A stretch of 64,000 nt of DNA from Artocarpus heterophyllus (lineage: Eukaryota; Streptophyta; Magnoliopsida; Rosales; Moraceae). The position numbers and the translations under genes were made by a program. Below are positions 23,690 to 34,779 of this stretch, one piece after another. Where the stretch lies: NCBI GenBank assembly GCA_025403435.1, contig CM046332.1, forward strand, positions 10,905,903 to 10,969,902. Reading direction: 5' to 3'. Under the pieces are notes generated by a model that made no database searches, had not been told where the DNA came from, and saw only the letters and a program-made list of their open reading frames with translations. Each line of letters starts with the position of its first letter. Within the stretch, counting starts at the first letter, position 1.

Positions 23690-24550
23690 ACTCTTTCTTT
23701 TCTACCCTCTCCTAGGGTTTTTCTTTTCTTTCTTGCGCCGCTTCAGCAGTGGAAGTCAAAGGGCCGGACTTCGGCGCTGCATTTGGGCTGGTTTCCAGAC
23801 TCCGGACCCCAGGGGAGGATGCCAGAGTGATAAGATGTAGGTAACTCTGGCGAGAGCTTGTTGTACCAGTGGTGTGGGGGGAGTCCGGAGGTTTGGGGGG
23901 CTATGCTCCGATGTGGCTTCAGATGTGGTTTTTAGTTGTGCTCGGATGTGAATGTCCTTGAGGTTTGGGTGGCTCATTTGTGTGATGCTATCGAAGGGGG
24001 CAGAGGGAAGGATTCTCCCTTCATGAGGTAGAGGAAGGCTGGGTTGTTTGTTATCGTCATGTTTGAACGCCAACGGCCCCAAGTCTCAGACAGTGTTTCG
24101 GTTCTACATAGGCCAGTGGTGGTAGAGAGGGGGATTTCTCTTCATGGATGGGAAGTTCAGCGTGGATGTCATCCATGGTGCAATGGGACCATGGAGGTGA
24201 AGTGCTTCCAAATCTATGAGGGTGAACGACAACGGATGATCCTCACTTGACCAAGGCCCGCATCTTTGCTAGCTTTCTTGCGGCTCGTCTTCTGTTTTCC
24301 GGCTTCCCCGCTCTCGCTCGGCGATGTTTGGCTCGTCAACAGAGGTGGCTTAGTCGGTTTCATTCGGGCTTTTCTCGGCTATTTTTATTGTGTTTACCAG
24401 TTAATTTTGTGTTTTTTTTTTTTATTTTTATTTTTTGTTGTAATAGAAGAGATGGTATCCCCTCTGATATTTTTTTTTTTACTAGTCCATAACTCATTGT
24501 TCTTTGCGGTGATGTGTTTGGACTTATTGCTTTTAGCATCTAGATCTTGA
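23690..24550. other. GC-richer island of unknown identity
   Basis: The base composition is clearly richer in G and C than the flanks, starting with a CT-rich stretch (TTTTCTACCCTCTCC) and ending in T-rich DNA. Open stretches of 68-108 residues exist on both strands in overlapping frames, but none shows a domain I recognise, and the overlap suggests composition and not coding. It could be an exon or UTR remnant, or a piece of a non-LTR retrotransposon. I cannot choose. Confidence 0.35.
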
Positions 24551-25243
24551 TTGATCAGAGTGATCCACCATCTATAAACATGTATTTAAAAAAGACTTTT
24601 GTGTGCTTGATTAGTGGTGTATCTAATCAGTTTTACTTTGTTTGAACTTGATACATCGTTTACCTCTTGAGAGTTTCAATTGAATCAAATAGTGGTTTTA
24701 GTTTGTTATTAGGGTTGAGTGGCTTAATGTATTTGAATTGGTGTATGTACTATTCTAATTTGCAAAGAAATACTATTTTCATATATATATATAGTTCGTT
24801 TAAGCTTCAATTACCCAGTTTTATTCTTCCTATTGTTATCGTTCAATGAATGCTAGGAAAATGTTACAACCTTTTCACTTTAAATATATATATATATATG
24901 TATGTATGTATGTATATATCTTTGAGAAATTTTCACAATATAGGTTAGAAAATTTGGGAAAATTCTCTTATAAAGTGCAGTTATCCCATACAGTATGAAA
25001 TACCAAAAGTCAAAACCTATATGAAAACCACTCATCATCATAGAATTCCACTCACCCGCCTCTCTCGTCTTGATATATTCTTTATTCCTCAATTATCAGC
25101 CCCTCAGCATCTCAACCATTCGCCAAAACAAGTGCATTGCGAGAAGTTCCGACTAGAAAAATGAGATTTATTCGACATAAAAAAGAATTTCACAAATCTG
25201 GCTGTAATCTCTTTTATTTTAACTTTTGTATAATGGCATGTAT
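24551..25243. other. Intergenic DNA with TA/TATG simple repeat
   Basis: No gene was recognised. A (TA)n(TATG)n microsatellite occupies about 24885-24918. The stretch ends with TGTAT, the left target duplication of the next copia element (25239-25243). Confidence 0.65.
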
Positions 25244-27124
25244 TGTTGGAGTTAAAATACGTAACGCAGTGGAATGAACGGATCGTTGACAAACAAAAAT
25301 TTTCTGAAAACTTTGTTAATCGAGAATTGATATATAATTTTAATTAATTATAGAAAGCTTTGAAAATTTTTACTAACCTTTTTGAAGACTATCAGGGTAT
25401 CTTATCTTTCTTCTTTGACACCACGATATTCCAATCCAAGCCTCCACACCAATGGAGAGACGAGTGGACGTCAAACTGTAAGAATGAATTTTCCTCACAC
25501 TTTTTTGAATTTACTATGTACTCAACACATGAGATAGCAGACCTTTTTTTTTTCTCAGAGAAAAACTGAGAGTTTTTCTCTCTGGGTATTTTGCAAAGTT
25601 ACGTGAATGAAAAATTTGTTGAGATAACAGTTATCTCTCCCTTTATATATCTTTTTTCCCCCTTTTTTATTAATATATATCAATGAATGTTTGCCATTCG
25701 AATCTGGTAACTTCTTCTTCTTTTTTTTTCGATTCACATTTTGATTCGAGATATATATATATATATATATATAAAAGTAAAACATGAACCTTAACTTTAC
25801 GTTTCCTTTTCCTTTTTTTAATATTAATATATTACAAAATCCTATATAAAAAAGGATTTGGTTCAAAACCATATATATATATATATCTATATCTAAATTC
25901 AAAAATAAATCACATTTATTTAAGAATAGATTTTAAAAACAATCAATTAATTAATTAACTAATGCTCAGTTAAATGTGACAACATTTATCACGATATATT
26001 ATGTGTCACAGAGAACATTTTTCTGTGTCACATTAATAATTCAAGTGTGAAATAATTAATTCAGAATTCAATAATTCCAAACTAAATATGTATAATTCAT
26101 TTTATGCATAAGTCCAATATAGTGTTATAGAGGTGGTATTAGAGACCTATGGACCTATAACCCAAGCTCCAATAAATTTGACAATTAATCAAACTCTTTA
26201 ATTAATGTGACAAATTTATTAGTTTCAGTGTTACTCCACTAAAAACCTGAAACTGAACTCTTGAGATTATAGTAAAATTACTCAAAGAAAATAAGCGAGT
26301 AGTCCATTGATATAATCATTACATATAAGTCAGTCCTCCATAAACAGTTCATAATGAGAGCTAGGTTCAATATCCATTCACCTCTCTTATTACATCTTTA
26401 TTCTTGAGTTCCAATAATTCTCTAATGAACAGTTAATTCATAATCTTATTATGAACGAGCGCTCTACTATTCAAACCTTGAATTGTCACTCAAGAGAACT
26501 ATTTTTCTAACTTCCATAGGAAAGGAATGGATTCCATATCTGTATAATATTATTCCCAGCCATTTATTACATTATGTTTCCAAGATGCTAAGTTATGATT
26601 TGTGCTTATACAAATCTTACCATGCAAGTCAAAAAACATAATGTCATAAATAGGAGTCTAATAAATACTCAGGGTTAAGACTATCAAACATATGATCATT
26701 ATAGTGATAAATTTGAATACTCTATTTGTAACGGATGATTATTAGAGATTCATAATTTATCTGGTCAAGTCCTATATAATCTCATTATATAAAGTACCTC
26801 TAATCCAATGTCTCTATATTAATAGCATAGATAATGACTATTTCATTCTAAATGAGATTAGTATGTACTTGCAATATATAATTAAAGATCCCAAACTTTA
26901 ATTAATTATTACGGACTATTTAGATTATTATCTATAAATTTTATCCCTAAGCATATAACACTTATATGCTAAATTTATAGTGACATAAATAATCATAGAA
27001 TTTTCTCGATGTTTCTAAATGTATTCATAACACATATAAGCAACCAAAATAATAATAAATGTCACTTTATTTATTTATTAATAATATGTCCAATATCATA
27101 GCTTTTAGGGCACCAAACCCAACA
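25244..27124 (-). repeat. Copia-2 3' LTR
   Basis: It is 1881 bp. On the minus strand it begins TGTTGGGTTTGGTGCCC and ends TCCAACA. A minus-strand TATATAAAG near 25643-25651 is a plausible promoter TATA box. The portion from about 26345 to 27124 is repeated closely at 33653-34431. Confidence 0.85.
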
Positions 27125-27137
27125 ATCTACCACTTGC
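27125..27137 (-). other. Copia-2 polypurine tract
   Basis: The minus strand reads GGGCAAGTGGTAGAT immediately before the LTR start, in the expected position for plus-strand priming. Confidence 0.7.
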
Positions 27138-27270
27138 CCTAAAGCATGTGAGACATGTCTCTAAGACCTAAGCCTTCTAAGTGTCCCTCAAAGCTCTTTG
27201 CAGGTAACGTCTTGGTGAAAGGGTCAGCAAGGTTGTTTTCCGACGCTATCTTCACAACTTCCACATCGCC

Positions 27271-27825
27271 TCAATGTACTATTTCTCTGATCAAATGATA
27301 TTTTCTCTCTATATGCTTTCCTCTTTTATAGCTTCTAGGTTCTCTTGAATTTGCCATTGCACCACTATTATCACAATACAGTGTGAGTGGTTTATCCATG
27401 CCTGGAACTACTTCCAGATCATTTAAGAACTTACGGAGCCAAACAGCTTCTTTAGCTGCTTCACAAGCAGCCACATATTCAGCTTCTATAGTTGAATCAG
27501 CAATACATGATTGTTTGATGCTTCTCCAAACTATGGCTCCACCACCAAAAGTAAACACTGATCTAGTTGTAGATGTACGTGTGTCTTTGTCTGATTAAAA
27601 ATCAGAATCAGTGTATCCAATGGGAATAAATTCTCTCCGAAATATACCAGCATATAGTTTCTCGTTCTCCTAAGATACTTGAGAATATGCTTAACTACTA
27701 CCCAATGATCTAATCCTAGGTTGGATTGATACTGACTGACTATAGCCACCGCATAACAAATGTCAGGTCTTGTACACAACATGGCATCCATTAGACTTCC
27801 CACTACAGATGCATAGGGTACCCAT
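27271..27825 (-). pseudogene. Copia-2 RNase H and end of pol
   Basis: Two overlapping minus-strand stretches (27531-27803 and 27271-27558) cover GSLMDAMLCTRPDICYAV, the ILKYLRRTRNYML block and the RNase H part (DSTIEAEYVAACEAAKEAVWLRK split over frames; LYCDNSGAMANSREPRS; KRGKHIERKYHLIRE). A frameshift joins them near 27550. The gene continues across the nested element at 32683. RNase H degrades the RNA strand during reverse transcription. Confidence 0.85.
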
Positions 27826-28905
27826 TGTTGGAAACACGGTGCGTAGCAGAATTTTAAAAATTTTCATCAGAGTAATTTCCAAAGCACAAGTTTGACATGT
27901 TATATGTATAAATTAGACAGATCTTACTAATCTTTGTGTGAAGAACCTCTGCAACCTGTGAAGAGAAGTAACGTTCCAGAAGAGCCTCAACCAACTGGTC
28001 TTCTTTGCTATTCTCTATCGACAATCAGAGTGAGTGTGGGCTCACACGTACAGCTCTTCCACTGATGACTCTCCTTCCAACTAAGTGAGAGAACCCAAAG
28101 CTAGTGTTCGTGATTTGTGAACAAAAGCTCTCAGGGAGTTTTTCAGATGCTCACTATAAGAGTATCACTCTTAATCTCTCAATTGATCTGAGTAAATCAT
28201 GAGACTCACTCCTTTTATATAGCCCTTGGTCCTAGGGTCAGTCCTTATCAGATTAGGTCTCAAAAACTCGAAACAGAATCAAGTTTGGATCAATATCTAA
28301 TAAGATTCGCGTGAAAACGCGTAATCTTATCTCCTGTTGATTGGTAGGCCGAACATTCTAATCGGCAGGCCGAACAGGCCAATTCAGTAGGCCGACCACG
28401 TCATTCGGCAGGCCGAACTCCCGAGAAAAAATCTCCACAAATCTTTTATTTTTCACCCGAGATTCCAAAGGATAAAGTCTCAGTTTTGATTCAAATAACC
28501 CAATAGATAAGATATATGATCAAAACAAACTTTATCAAGATAATCTCTAAGAAAATAAATCAATTCACAACAATTCTACAAGTTTATCTTGATCTAATTT
28601 ATCTAAAATTAAATCAACCAATAAACAGACAAGAATTATCTGATCCAATAATTCAACAAGTTTATCTTAAATTAATTTTATTACAAAATTAATTCAACCA
28701 ATAAACAGACATGAATTATTTGATTCTTACAAATTTTAAACCAATCCGATAAATCCGACATAAGTCACCAATTATTGGAAAAACACGCCGTGTCGTTACA
28801 GGATTTTGTGAGCTAGCAAAGGGGACCAAAATGGACCTATAAAGTTCAAGCTCATGATAATTATGAAATCCAATATCCCAGATATATGAATAACAAGTCT
28901 ACGCT
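27826..28905 (-). repeat. Copia-3 3' LTR remnant with internal deletion
   Basis: The outer end TGTTGGAAACACGG matches copia-3's other LTR (30706 on). Near 28886 it skips the segment equivalent to about 31712-32062, keeps a 19-20 bp island (ATGAATAACAAGTCTACGCT) and is then joined directly to gag. GGCAGGCCGAAC-type repeats lie at 28337-28425 and a TATATAAAAG box on the minus strand near 28215. Confidence 0.8.
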
Positions 28906-29095
28906 TCCAGCGATCGTACGCTTGGAACTGCTCATTACTTGAGTCTCCCGTAGGCTCGGGAGGACAAGGAGTTGTCAGTACATATTTTAGTTTCTCAAAG
29001 GATAGGACGATGTCTAGGTTTCGTTTCCAATCGTTATAATTCTCACCGGTTAATTGGTTTTTGTCAAGTATCGATGATAAAGCGTTTTTAGACAT
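28906..29095 (-). pseudogene. Copia-3 gag stub
   Basis: A start at 29095 gives MSKNALSSILDKNQLTGENY and about 63 codons of good Gag sequence, open and close to the other two copies, ending at YDRWK. There the reading jumps into LTR sequence. The abrupt junction shows a deletion of the rest of gag and all of pol. Confidence 0.85.
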
Positions 29096-30691
29096 TTTCA
29101 ATCTACAATAAAGAATCATATACCAAATATAAGCAAACATATATAATAATTTAGTAAGATAACACAATCATGTAAAATCATACAAATGTGCTTATGTGTC
29201 AAAACCTTGAAAATATCACAACCTTACAACGATAATTCCCAACTTAGAATTCAACAAGCTCCTAGGGGAGTCATGCCAAATTCAATCAGGAACACGGATC
29301 CCCTCCTGATTAATATATGCCATCCAGGACCCGTATGATCCAGCATATACTAATAATCGTTTCTTTGGCCATTAATTTTATTAACAGAGCTCCTAGAGGA
29401 GGTTAATAATAAAATTAACGTGAGTGTATAACTATCGTTTCAATATTTTATCCATGATTTATAATCACCACCTAGGGGTGTGTAACCATAAATCATACTA
29501 AAATACCTTATCCTTTCAGAGATCCAATATGGTATATGATAGAAATCCCTTCCTAGGGGTCGGGACCACCATGTTCTTCCTATGGACCAACGATGGATGC
29601 CTTAGGTCCTCTCTTCGAAAACGTTCTCCCACTCAATCTTTTGAAGTCAAGGTTTTATTTTAAAATTATGCATGAACAATTTTAATATGAGCGGCACTCT
29701 CTATCCTATATGACATGTTATCAATATACATGGTAAATCATATTATAATGCAGACAAGCAAAGCAATCAAGCAAAGCTATAAGCAAAATAATAATAACCG
29801 TAATATTATGGTTCCACCCTAGAGAATAGAAAAAACAAAGATTACAAGAGAATAATCGAGACATTTATCGATCCTTCATCCTTGAATCCTCAAGCTGTAT
29901 CCTTCTTCATGCAATACCCATCTTCAAGTCTTCAATCCCGTATGAATCAAATACTTCATATTTTCGGTCATATCCAAATTTAATTTTTCTCATAATCGTC
30001 CCAAAAATAAAATTAAAACTACACCAGAGAAATTACACATTTTCTGGACATTTGGCAGCTCTCGGTAGATCGGCCTGCCGATCATGAAGGTTCGGCCTGC
30101 CGGCAGAGCACCCAAAATTTCTGCCCCACTGTCGGCCTGCCGGACCACACGTCCGGCCTGTCGATCTGTGACCTTCGGCCTATCGAACTGTGATATCCGG
30201 CATGCCGACCGAGCAGGAAAAATTATTCCAGAAAATACAACTTTAATGCAATTTATCAATTTTATTTTTAACAATTCAAAAACATAAAATTAGAGACTCA
30301 GGAAATACCTAGGGGCGCCATCATCATTCTTCTAGATCCGTCTTCTCTAAATAATTATTTAATTACAAAAATTCCAATAAATTTAAAATTAAATAACAAT
30401 TCCTAAAAGGAGATGATAGTTCGCCATCTAATTACATGAAAAACCTAGATACAAATTCTAACCTCTAAGGAATCATAACCGGTATTAATTAATTAATAAT
30501 TAAACAATAATTTAATCAACCATAATTAATTAATAAACATTCACCACATAATTCATGACAACATATATATTATATAAAAACCTGGAGTGCCATCTCTCTA
30601 TAAAATTCAATTCAAGCATAGGAGAGATAGAGATCACAAAATTTATGCATATAACATGATCACAAACTCGTAAATTTATGTAAAAATCATG
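29096..30691 (-). other. Copia-3 untranslated leader
   Basis: This is the homologue of the copia-1 leader (9209-10889) on the other strand, including the CCATAGGAAGAACATGG block (near 29575) and a GGCCTGCCGAT-type array at 30058-30220. Its array is closer to perfect palindromes than that of copia-1. Confidence 0.75.
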
Positions 30692-30703
30692 GCTCTGATA
30701 CCA
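30692..30703 (-). other. Copia-3 primer-binding site
   Basis: The minus strand reads TGGTATCAGAGC, two bases inside the LTR at 30706. Confidence 0.9.
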
Positions 30704-30705
30704 AT

Positions 30706-32682
30706 TGTTAGAAACACGGTGCGCAGCGGAATTTTAAAAATTTTCATCAGAGTAATTTTTAAAACACAAGTTTGACATGTTATATGTATAAATTAGACAG
30801 ATCTTACTAACCTTTGTGTGAAGAACCTCCGCAGCCTGTGAAGAGAAGTAACGTTCCAGAAGAGCCTCAACCAACTGGTCTTCTTTGCTATTCTCTATCC
30901 ACAACCGGAGTGAGTGTGGGCTCACACGTACAGCTCTTCCACCGGTGACTCTCCTTCCAACCAAGTGAGAGAACCCAAAGCTAGTGTTCGTGAATTGTGA
31001 ACAAAAGCTCTCAGGGAGTTTTTCAGATGCTCACTTGAAGAGTATCACTCTTAATCTCTCAATTGATCTGAGTAAATCATGAGACTCACTTCCTTTATAT
31101 AGCCCTTGGTCTTGGGGTCAGTCCTTTTCAGATTAGGTCTCAAAAACTCGAAACAGAATCAAGTTTGGATCAATATCTAATAAGATTCGCGTGAAAACGT
31201 GTAATCTTATCTCCCGCTGATCGGCAGGCAAAACATTGTGATCGGTAAGCCGAACAAGCCAGTTCGACAGGCCGACCACGTCATTCGGCAGGCCAAACTC
31301 CCGAGAAAAAATCTCCGCGAATCTTTTATTTTCCACCCGAGATTTCAAAGGATAAAGTCTCAGTTTTTATTCAAATAACCCAATAGATAAGATATCTGAT
31401 CAAAACAAAGTTTATCAATATAATCTCTAAGAAAATAAATCAATTCACAACAATTCTACAAGTTTATCTTGATCTAATTTATCTAAAATTAAATCAACCG
31501 ATAAACAGACAAGAATTATCTGATCCAATAATTCAACAAGTTTATCTTAAATTAATTTTATCTTCAACCAATAAACAAACATGAATTATTTACCAATTAT
31601 TGGAAAAGCACGCCATGTCGTTACAGGATTTTGTGAGCTAGCAAAGGGGACCAAAATGGACCTATAAAGTTCAAGCTCATGATAATTATGAAACCCAATA
31701 TCCCAGATATACATTTCAAAATTATCAACTCCAACGCTACTCCACTAAAAGCTTGGAGCTGCACTCTCAAACTTTATAGAATTACGAAGCTCGTGTAGCT
31801 AAGTCTCCATGACATATCAAAGTGTATCATATCCCCATATGATAATCCATAATCGGCTTAAGGACAAGTTCTGTCTTACCTTCCCGATTATTTTTATCTT
31901 ACGTTCCATTGTCTCACCATTAGAAAACTTGCCATCCAAAGATAGTATACCATTCGGTTGCACCTATGTATCGAAATTGTTGAGTGCTCTAGTTTTCCAA
32001 TTACAGGACAACGCATATAAGAGGATATCATTACTCCTAAGGAGGAGCTATGGATTCCATATCTATGAATAACAAGTCTACGCTATCAAGAGTCATGCCT
32101 CCAACGTACTGGCATGCATACCACTATAGAGATGTGGGAGTCACCCATTGGTACATCAAAAGACACAAGTCGAGACAACGGGCCCACTATTCATCTCAGG
32201 ATTAAGATAAAATACAATTGATTGTCTAAAGAGAATCGATTTGCCAAGACAGAATTATTAATCCAAATCAATTCACTTTATGTCCCGATCCAACACATTA
32301 TCACCTATGACAAAGAGCCAATGTTTCTATTCACGGAGTCCAACTCCGATGGTCAAGACAAACCATCTCCCAAAAGGGATATAGACAACATAACAATCTT
32401 TACATGAATAAAGCGCCCAACTTTATTCCCTCAATTACGGATCATATGTTTTAGACCGTCACCTTAAGAATCGTGTCTTCCGCATAATCAGTCCATCATA
32501 TGCCCAATTCTTAAGGTTTAGACTGACAATCTCAAACTATTGTTTGCTTATCAGACATTCAACAAATATGAACGTAAAGAGGACAAGATTTGGTATATAT
32601 ATAAATGAATAAATTCTTTATTGATAAAAATGTCTCCAAAAACATATTACATTTTTACTCCTTAAGGCATACATGTCTAACA
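30706..32682 (-). repeat. Copia-3 5' LTR
   Basis: It is 1977 bp, minus strand from TGTTAGACATG (32682) to TTTCTAACA (30706). It aligns with the copia-1 LTRs over its length. A minus-strand TATATAAAGG near 31098 is a probable TATA box, with GC-rich GGCAGGCCGAAC-type units close by at 31215-31300. A small deletion near 31562 removes part of the ATTAATTTTATC repeat region. Confidence 0.88.
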
Positions 32683-33198
32683 CCCGTCTCATGTTTTCTT
32701 CCTCTTGAGGTGTCTTAGGGCACTACTCTTTTGAAAGATAAACTCCATGACATGTAGGTAAATTACCTTTCTTGGAGTTTTGCATTGAAAATATGATAAG
32801 CACTTTATCGATATATGATGCCTAAGACAGCGCCAACAGTTTGTTCTTCCGATCTCTTATGAGTTGGATTCCAAGAACATAACTTGCCTCTTCCAAATCT
32901 TTCATTTGGTAATGGTTGGCGAGCCATTTTTTTACATTAGATAATACGCCTACATCATTCCCAATGAGTAGGATATCATCTACATAAACAACTAAGAAGA
33001 CCACCTTCTTATCTTTGATGTACTTGTATACACAAGGTTCATCAATATTTTGAGCAAAACTGGAAGATTTGATCGCCTCATCAAAGTTCCAAGATTTTAA
33101 AGCTTGCTTAGGTCCATAGATGGACCTCTGCAACTTACAAACTTTTTGCTCTTGACCTTTGACTACAAACCCTTCTGGTTGCACCATATAAATGCTTT
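32683..33198 (-). pseudogene. Copia-2 reverse transcriptase, C-terminal part
   Basis: The open stretch 32822-33187 encodes 121 residues of copia RT: EGFVVKGQEQKVCKL, SIYGPKQALKSWN, an intact YVDDILLIGND catalytic block, and MKDLEEASYVLGIQLIRDRK. Upstream sequence stops dead at 33198, where a CACTA end begins in the middle of the YMxQPEGF motif. The downstream part after 32822 is decayed and joins the RNase H part across copia-3. Confidence 0.88.
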
Positions 33199-33652
33199 CA
33201 CTACAATAAATTTGAGATTATACGACCTTAATTTAACGATTGTTTCTCAAAAACCATCATGATAAGGTGAAAAAAATGTGACGAGTTACCCCTACGAACA
33301 TGAAAACCGTCGTGGTAGCTTATACTTACCACGATAATTTTTTAGAAAACCATCGTGGTAGCTCACTACTAGAATCTTGACATTATACATACCATGACAG
33401 TTTTTTATAAAAACCATCATGAAAGGTTCTATATCTTGACACGTGCTTAATTTGAAAGAGGGACTAAAAATTTTGAATATGGGACTTTTCAAGACGGTTT
33501 TTATAAAAGCCGTTATGAAAGGTAAATTTGGGCGGAGGACTAAAAATTTCAAATATGGGACCTTTCATGATGGTTTTTATAAAAACCATTGTGAAAGGTT
33601 CCGTATACTAAAAATTTTGAATATCGGTACCTTTCACGATAGTTTTTATAAA
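33199..33652 (+). mobile_element. CACTA end fragment with subterminal repeats
   Basis: It begins CACTACAATAAA at the break in the copia-2 RT gene. It then carries repeated short inverted units of the type AAAACCGTCGTGGTAGC and ATGGTTTTTATAAAAACCAT, the subterminal repeat style of CACTA elements. From about 33460 on it resembles the right part of the CACTA derivative at 49620-49988 (GGACTAAAAATTT blocks). There is no second terminus: at 33653 it abuts the middle of the copia-2 LTR. The segment is best read as a truncated CACTA piece left by a rearrangement. Confidence 0.75.
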
Positions 33653-34431
33653 TAGTTCATAATGAGAGCTAGGTTCAATATCCGTTCGCCTCTCTTATTA
33701 CATCTTTATTCTTGAGTTTCAATATTTCTCTAATGAACAGTTAATTCATAATCTTATTATGAACGAGCGCTCTACTATTCAAACCTTGAATTATCACTTA
33801 AGAGAACTATTTTCTAACTTCCATAGGGAAGGAATGGATTCCATATCTGTATAATAGTGTTCCCAGCCATTTATTACATTATGTTTTCCAGATCCTAAGT
33901 TATGATCTGTACTTACACAAATTTTACCATGCAAGTTAAAAAACATAATGTCATAAATAGGAGTCTAATAAATATTCAGGATTAAGACTGTCAAATATAT
34001 GATCATCATAGTGATAAATTTAAATACTCTATTTATAACGGATGATTATTAGAGATTCATAATTTATCTGGTCCAGTCCTATATAATCTCATTATATAAA
34101 GTACGTGCAATCCAATGTCTCTACATTAATAGCCCGGATAATGACTATTTCATTTTAAATGAGATTGGACCATACTTGTAATATATAATTAAAGATCCTA
34201 AATTTTAATTAATTATTACGGACTATTTAGATTATTATCTACAAATTTTATCCCTGAGCATATAACACTTATATGCTAAATTTATTGTGATATAAATAAT
34301 CATGAAATTTTCTCGATGTTTATAAATGTATTCATAACACATATAAGCAACCAAAATAATAATAAATGTCACTTTATTTATTTATTAACAACATGTACAA
34401 TGTCACAGCTTTTAGGGCACCAAACCCAACT
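33653..34431 (-). repeat. Copia-2 5' LTR, truncated
   Basis: This matches 26345-27124 closely and ends at the outer LTR terminus next to TGTAT. The LTR part containing the TATA box is missing, so this LTR cannot start normal element transcription. Confidence 0.85.
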
Positions 34432-34553
34432 TGTATGGCTATATATCATGTGTAGTGGGGTCGTATTGGACTAGAGAATTTCTACTTTTAACTCTCATAT
34501 TGTCATGACCATGATCACCTAACATTTTAGCTATATATATATATATATAGTTT

Positions 34554-34563
34554 TGTATAAATG
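34554..34563 (+). promoter_or_regulatory. Candidate TATA box of the MIR169-2 transcript
   Basis: TGTATAAATG lies about 70-80 bp upstream of the hairpin base and after a (TA)n tract (34531-34549), either of which could serve as a TATA element. Only about 200 bp separates the hairpin from the copia-2 insertion end, so upstream promoter elements may have been displaced. Confidence 0.35.
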
Positions 34564-34632
34564 CATCTCTAACACAACACGGTGTTTGGAAATAATATTG
34601 AAACATTTTACTCAAGTTTACTAGATGATCAG

Positions 34633-34779
34633 CATTGCATGAAAGCAAACAGTGTGCAATAAAGCCAAGGATGAATTGCCGGCGGTTTTCTGTATTTGTT
34701 GTATAGCTATGCATTTATGCAATGTTTCTCGGCAGTCCGTTCTTGGCTAGGTTGGGCTCTGTTTCCTTCATGCAATGCC
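34633..34779 (+). ncRNA. MIR169: MIR169 precursor 2
   Basis: The 5' arm at 34662-34682 (begins AAGCCAAGGATGAA, ends TTGCCGG) differs from the first hairpin's mature miRNA only at positions 1 and 14 (A for C at both). The 3' arm at 34731-34751 (GGCAGTCCGTTC then TTGGCTAGG) pairs with it, using G:U pairs. The base of the stem is exceptionally well matched: GCATTGCATGAAA (34633 on) against TTCATGCAATGC (to 34779). The compact 147-nt fold is a plausible Dicer-like substrate. Like the first copy it should act on NF-YA transcripts if expressed; position 14 lies outside the seed and cleavage site. The orientation is the same as copy 1. Confidence 0.92.

Larger units (their letters stand above)
20951..23690. 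other. Intergenic DNA, no gene seen
   Basis: No coding region or transposon end was recognised. The immediate downstream part (to about 21100) may belong to the MIR169-1 primary transcript. Two minor repeats are present: a tandem CCAATGAGAAATCT pair at about 22405-22437, and a pair of matching stretches at 23371-23403 and 23612-23644. Confidence 0.55.
27826..32682 (-). mobile_element. Copia element 3 (copia-1 relative), nested, internally deleted
   Basis: It is inserted in the copia-2 pol gene, whose reading resumes on both sides (YASVVGSLM at 27810; EENMRRV near 32690). Flanking 5-mers CCCAT (27821-27825) and CCCGT (32683-32687) look like a target duplication with one change. In minus order it has a complete 5' LTR, primer site, leader, the first part of gag, and then a jump straight into a damaged 3' LTR. 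Protease, integrase, RT and RNase H are absent, so it could only move with proteins supplied in trans. Confidence 0.85.
25244..34431 (-). mobile_element. Ty1/copia element 2 (minus strand), gutted and twice invaded
   Basis: The left LTR (25244-27124) and a partial right LTR (33653-34431) bracket RNase H (27271-27803) and reverse transcriptase (32690-33198) remains reading on the minus strand. The ends are TGTTGG on the left and CCAACt on the right, where the final A has changed. A perfect TGTAT duplication flanks the element (25239-25243 and 34432-34436). Gag, protease, integrase, the primer site and part of the right LTR are missing. In their place sits a CACTA end fragment (33199-33652). 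A relative of copia-1 is inserted in the pol gene at 27826-32682. The LTR sequence is unrelated to that of copia-1, so this is another family. Confidence 0.88.

Noticed and set aside
24044..24550. Overlapping plus-strand frames of 68-94 codons as a possible gene
   Set aside because: Two frames overlap on the same strand and a third on the other, with Phe/Leu runs from poly-T. No domain or start context singles one out.
25555..25902. 115-codon minus-strand frame
   Set aside because: It lies inside the copia-2 LTR and is made largely of (TA)n and poly-T translation (IYIYI, KKKKK).
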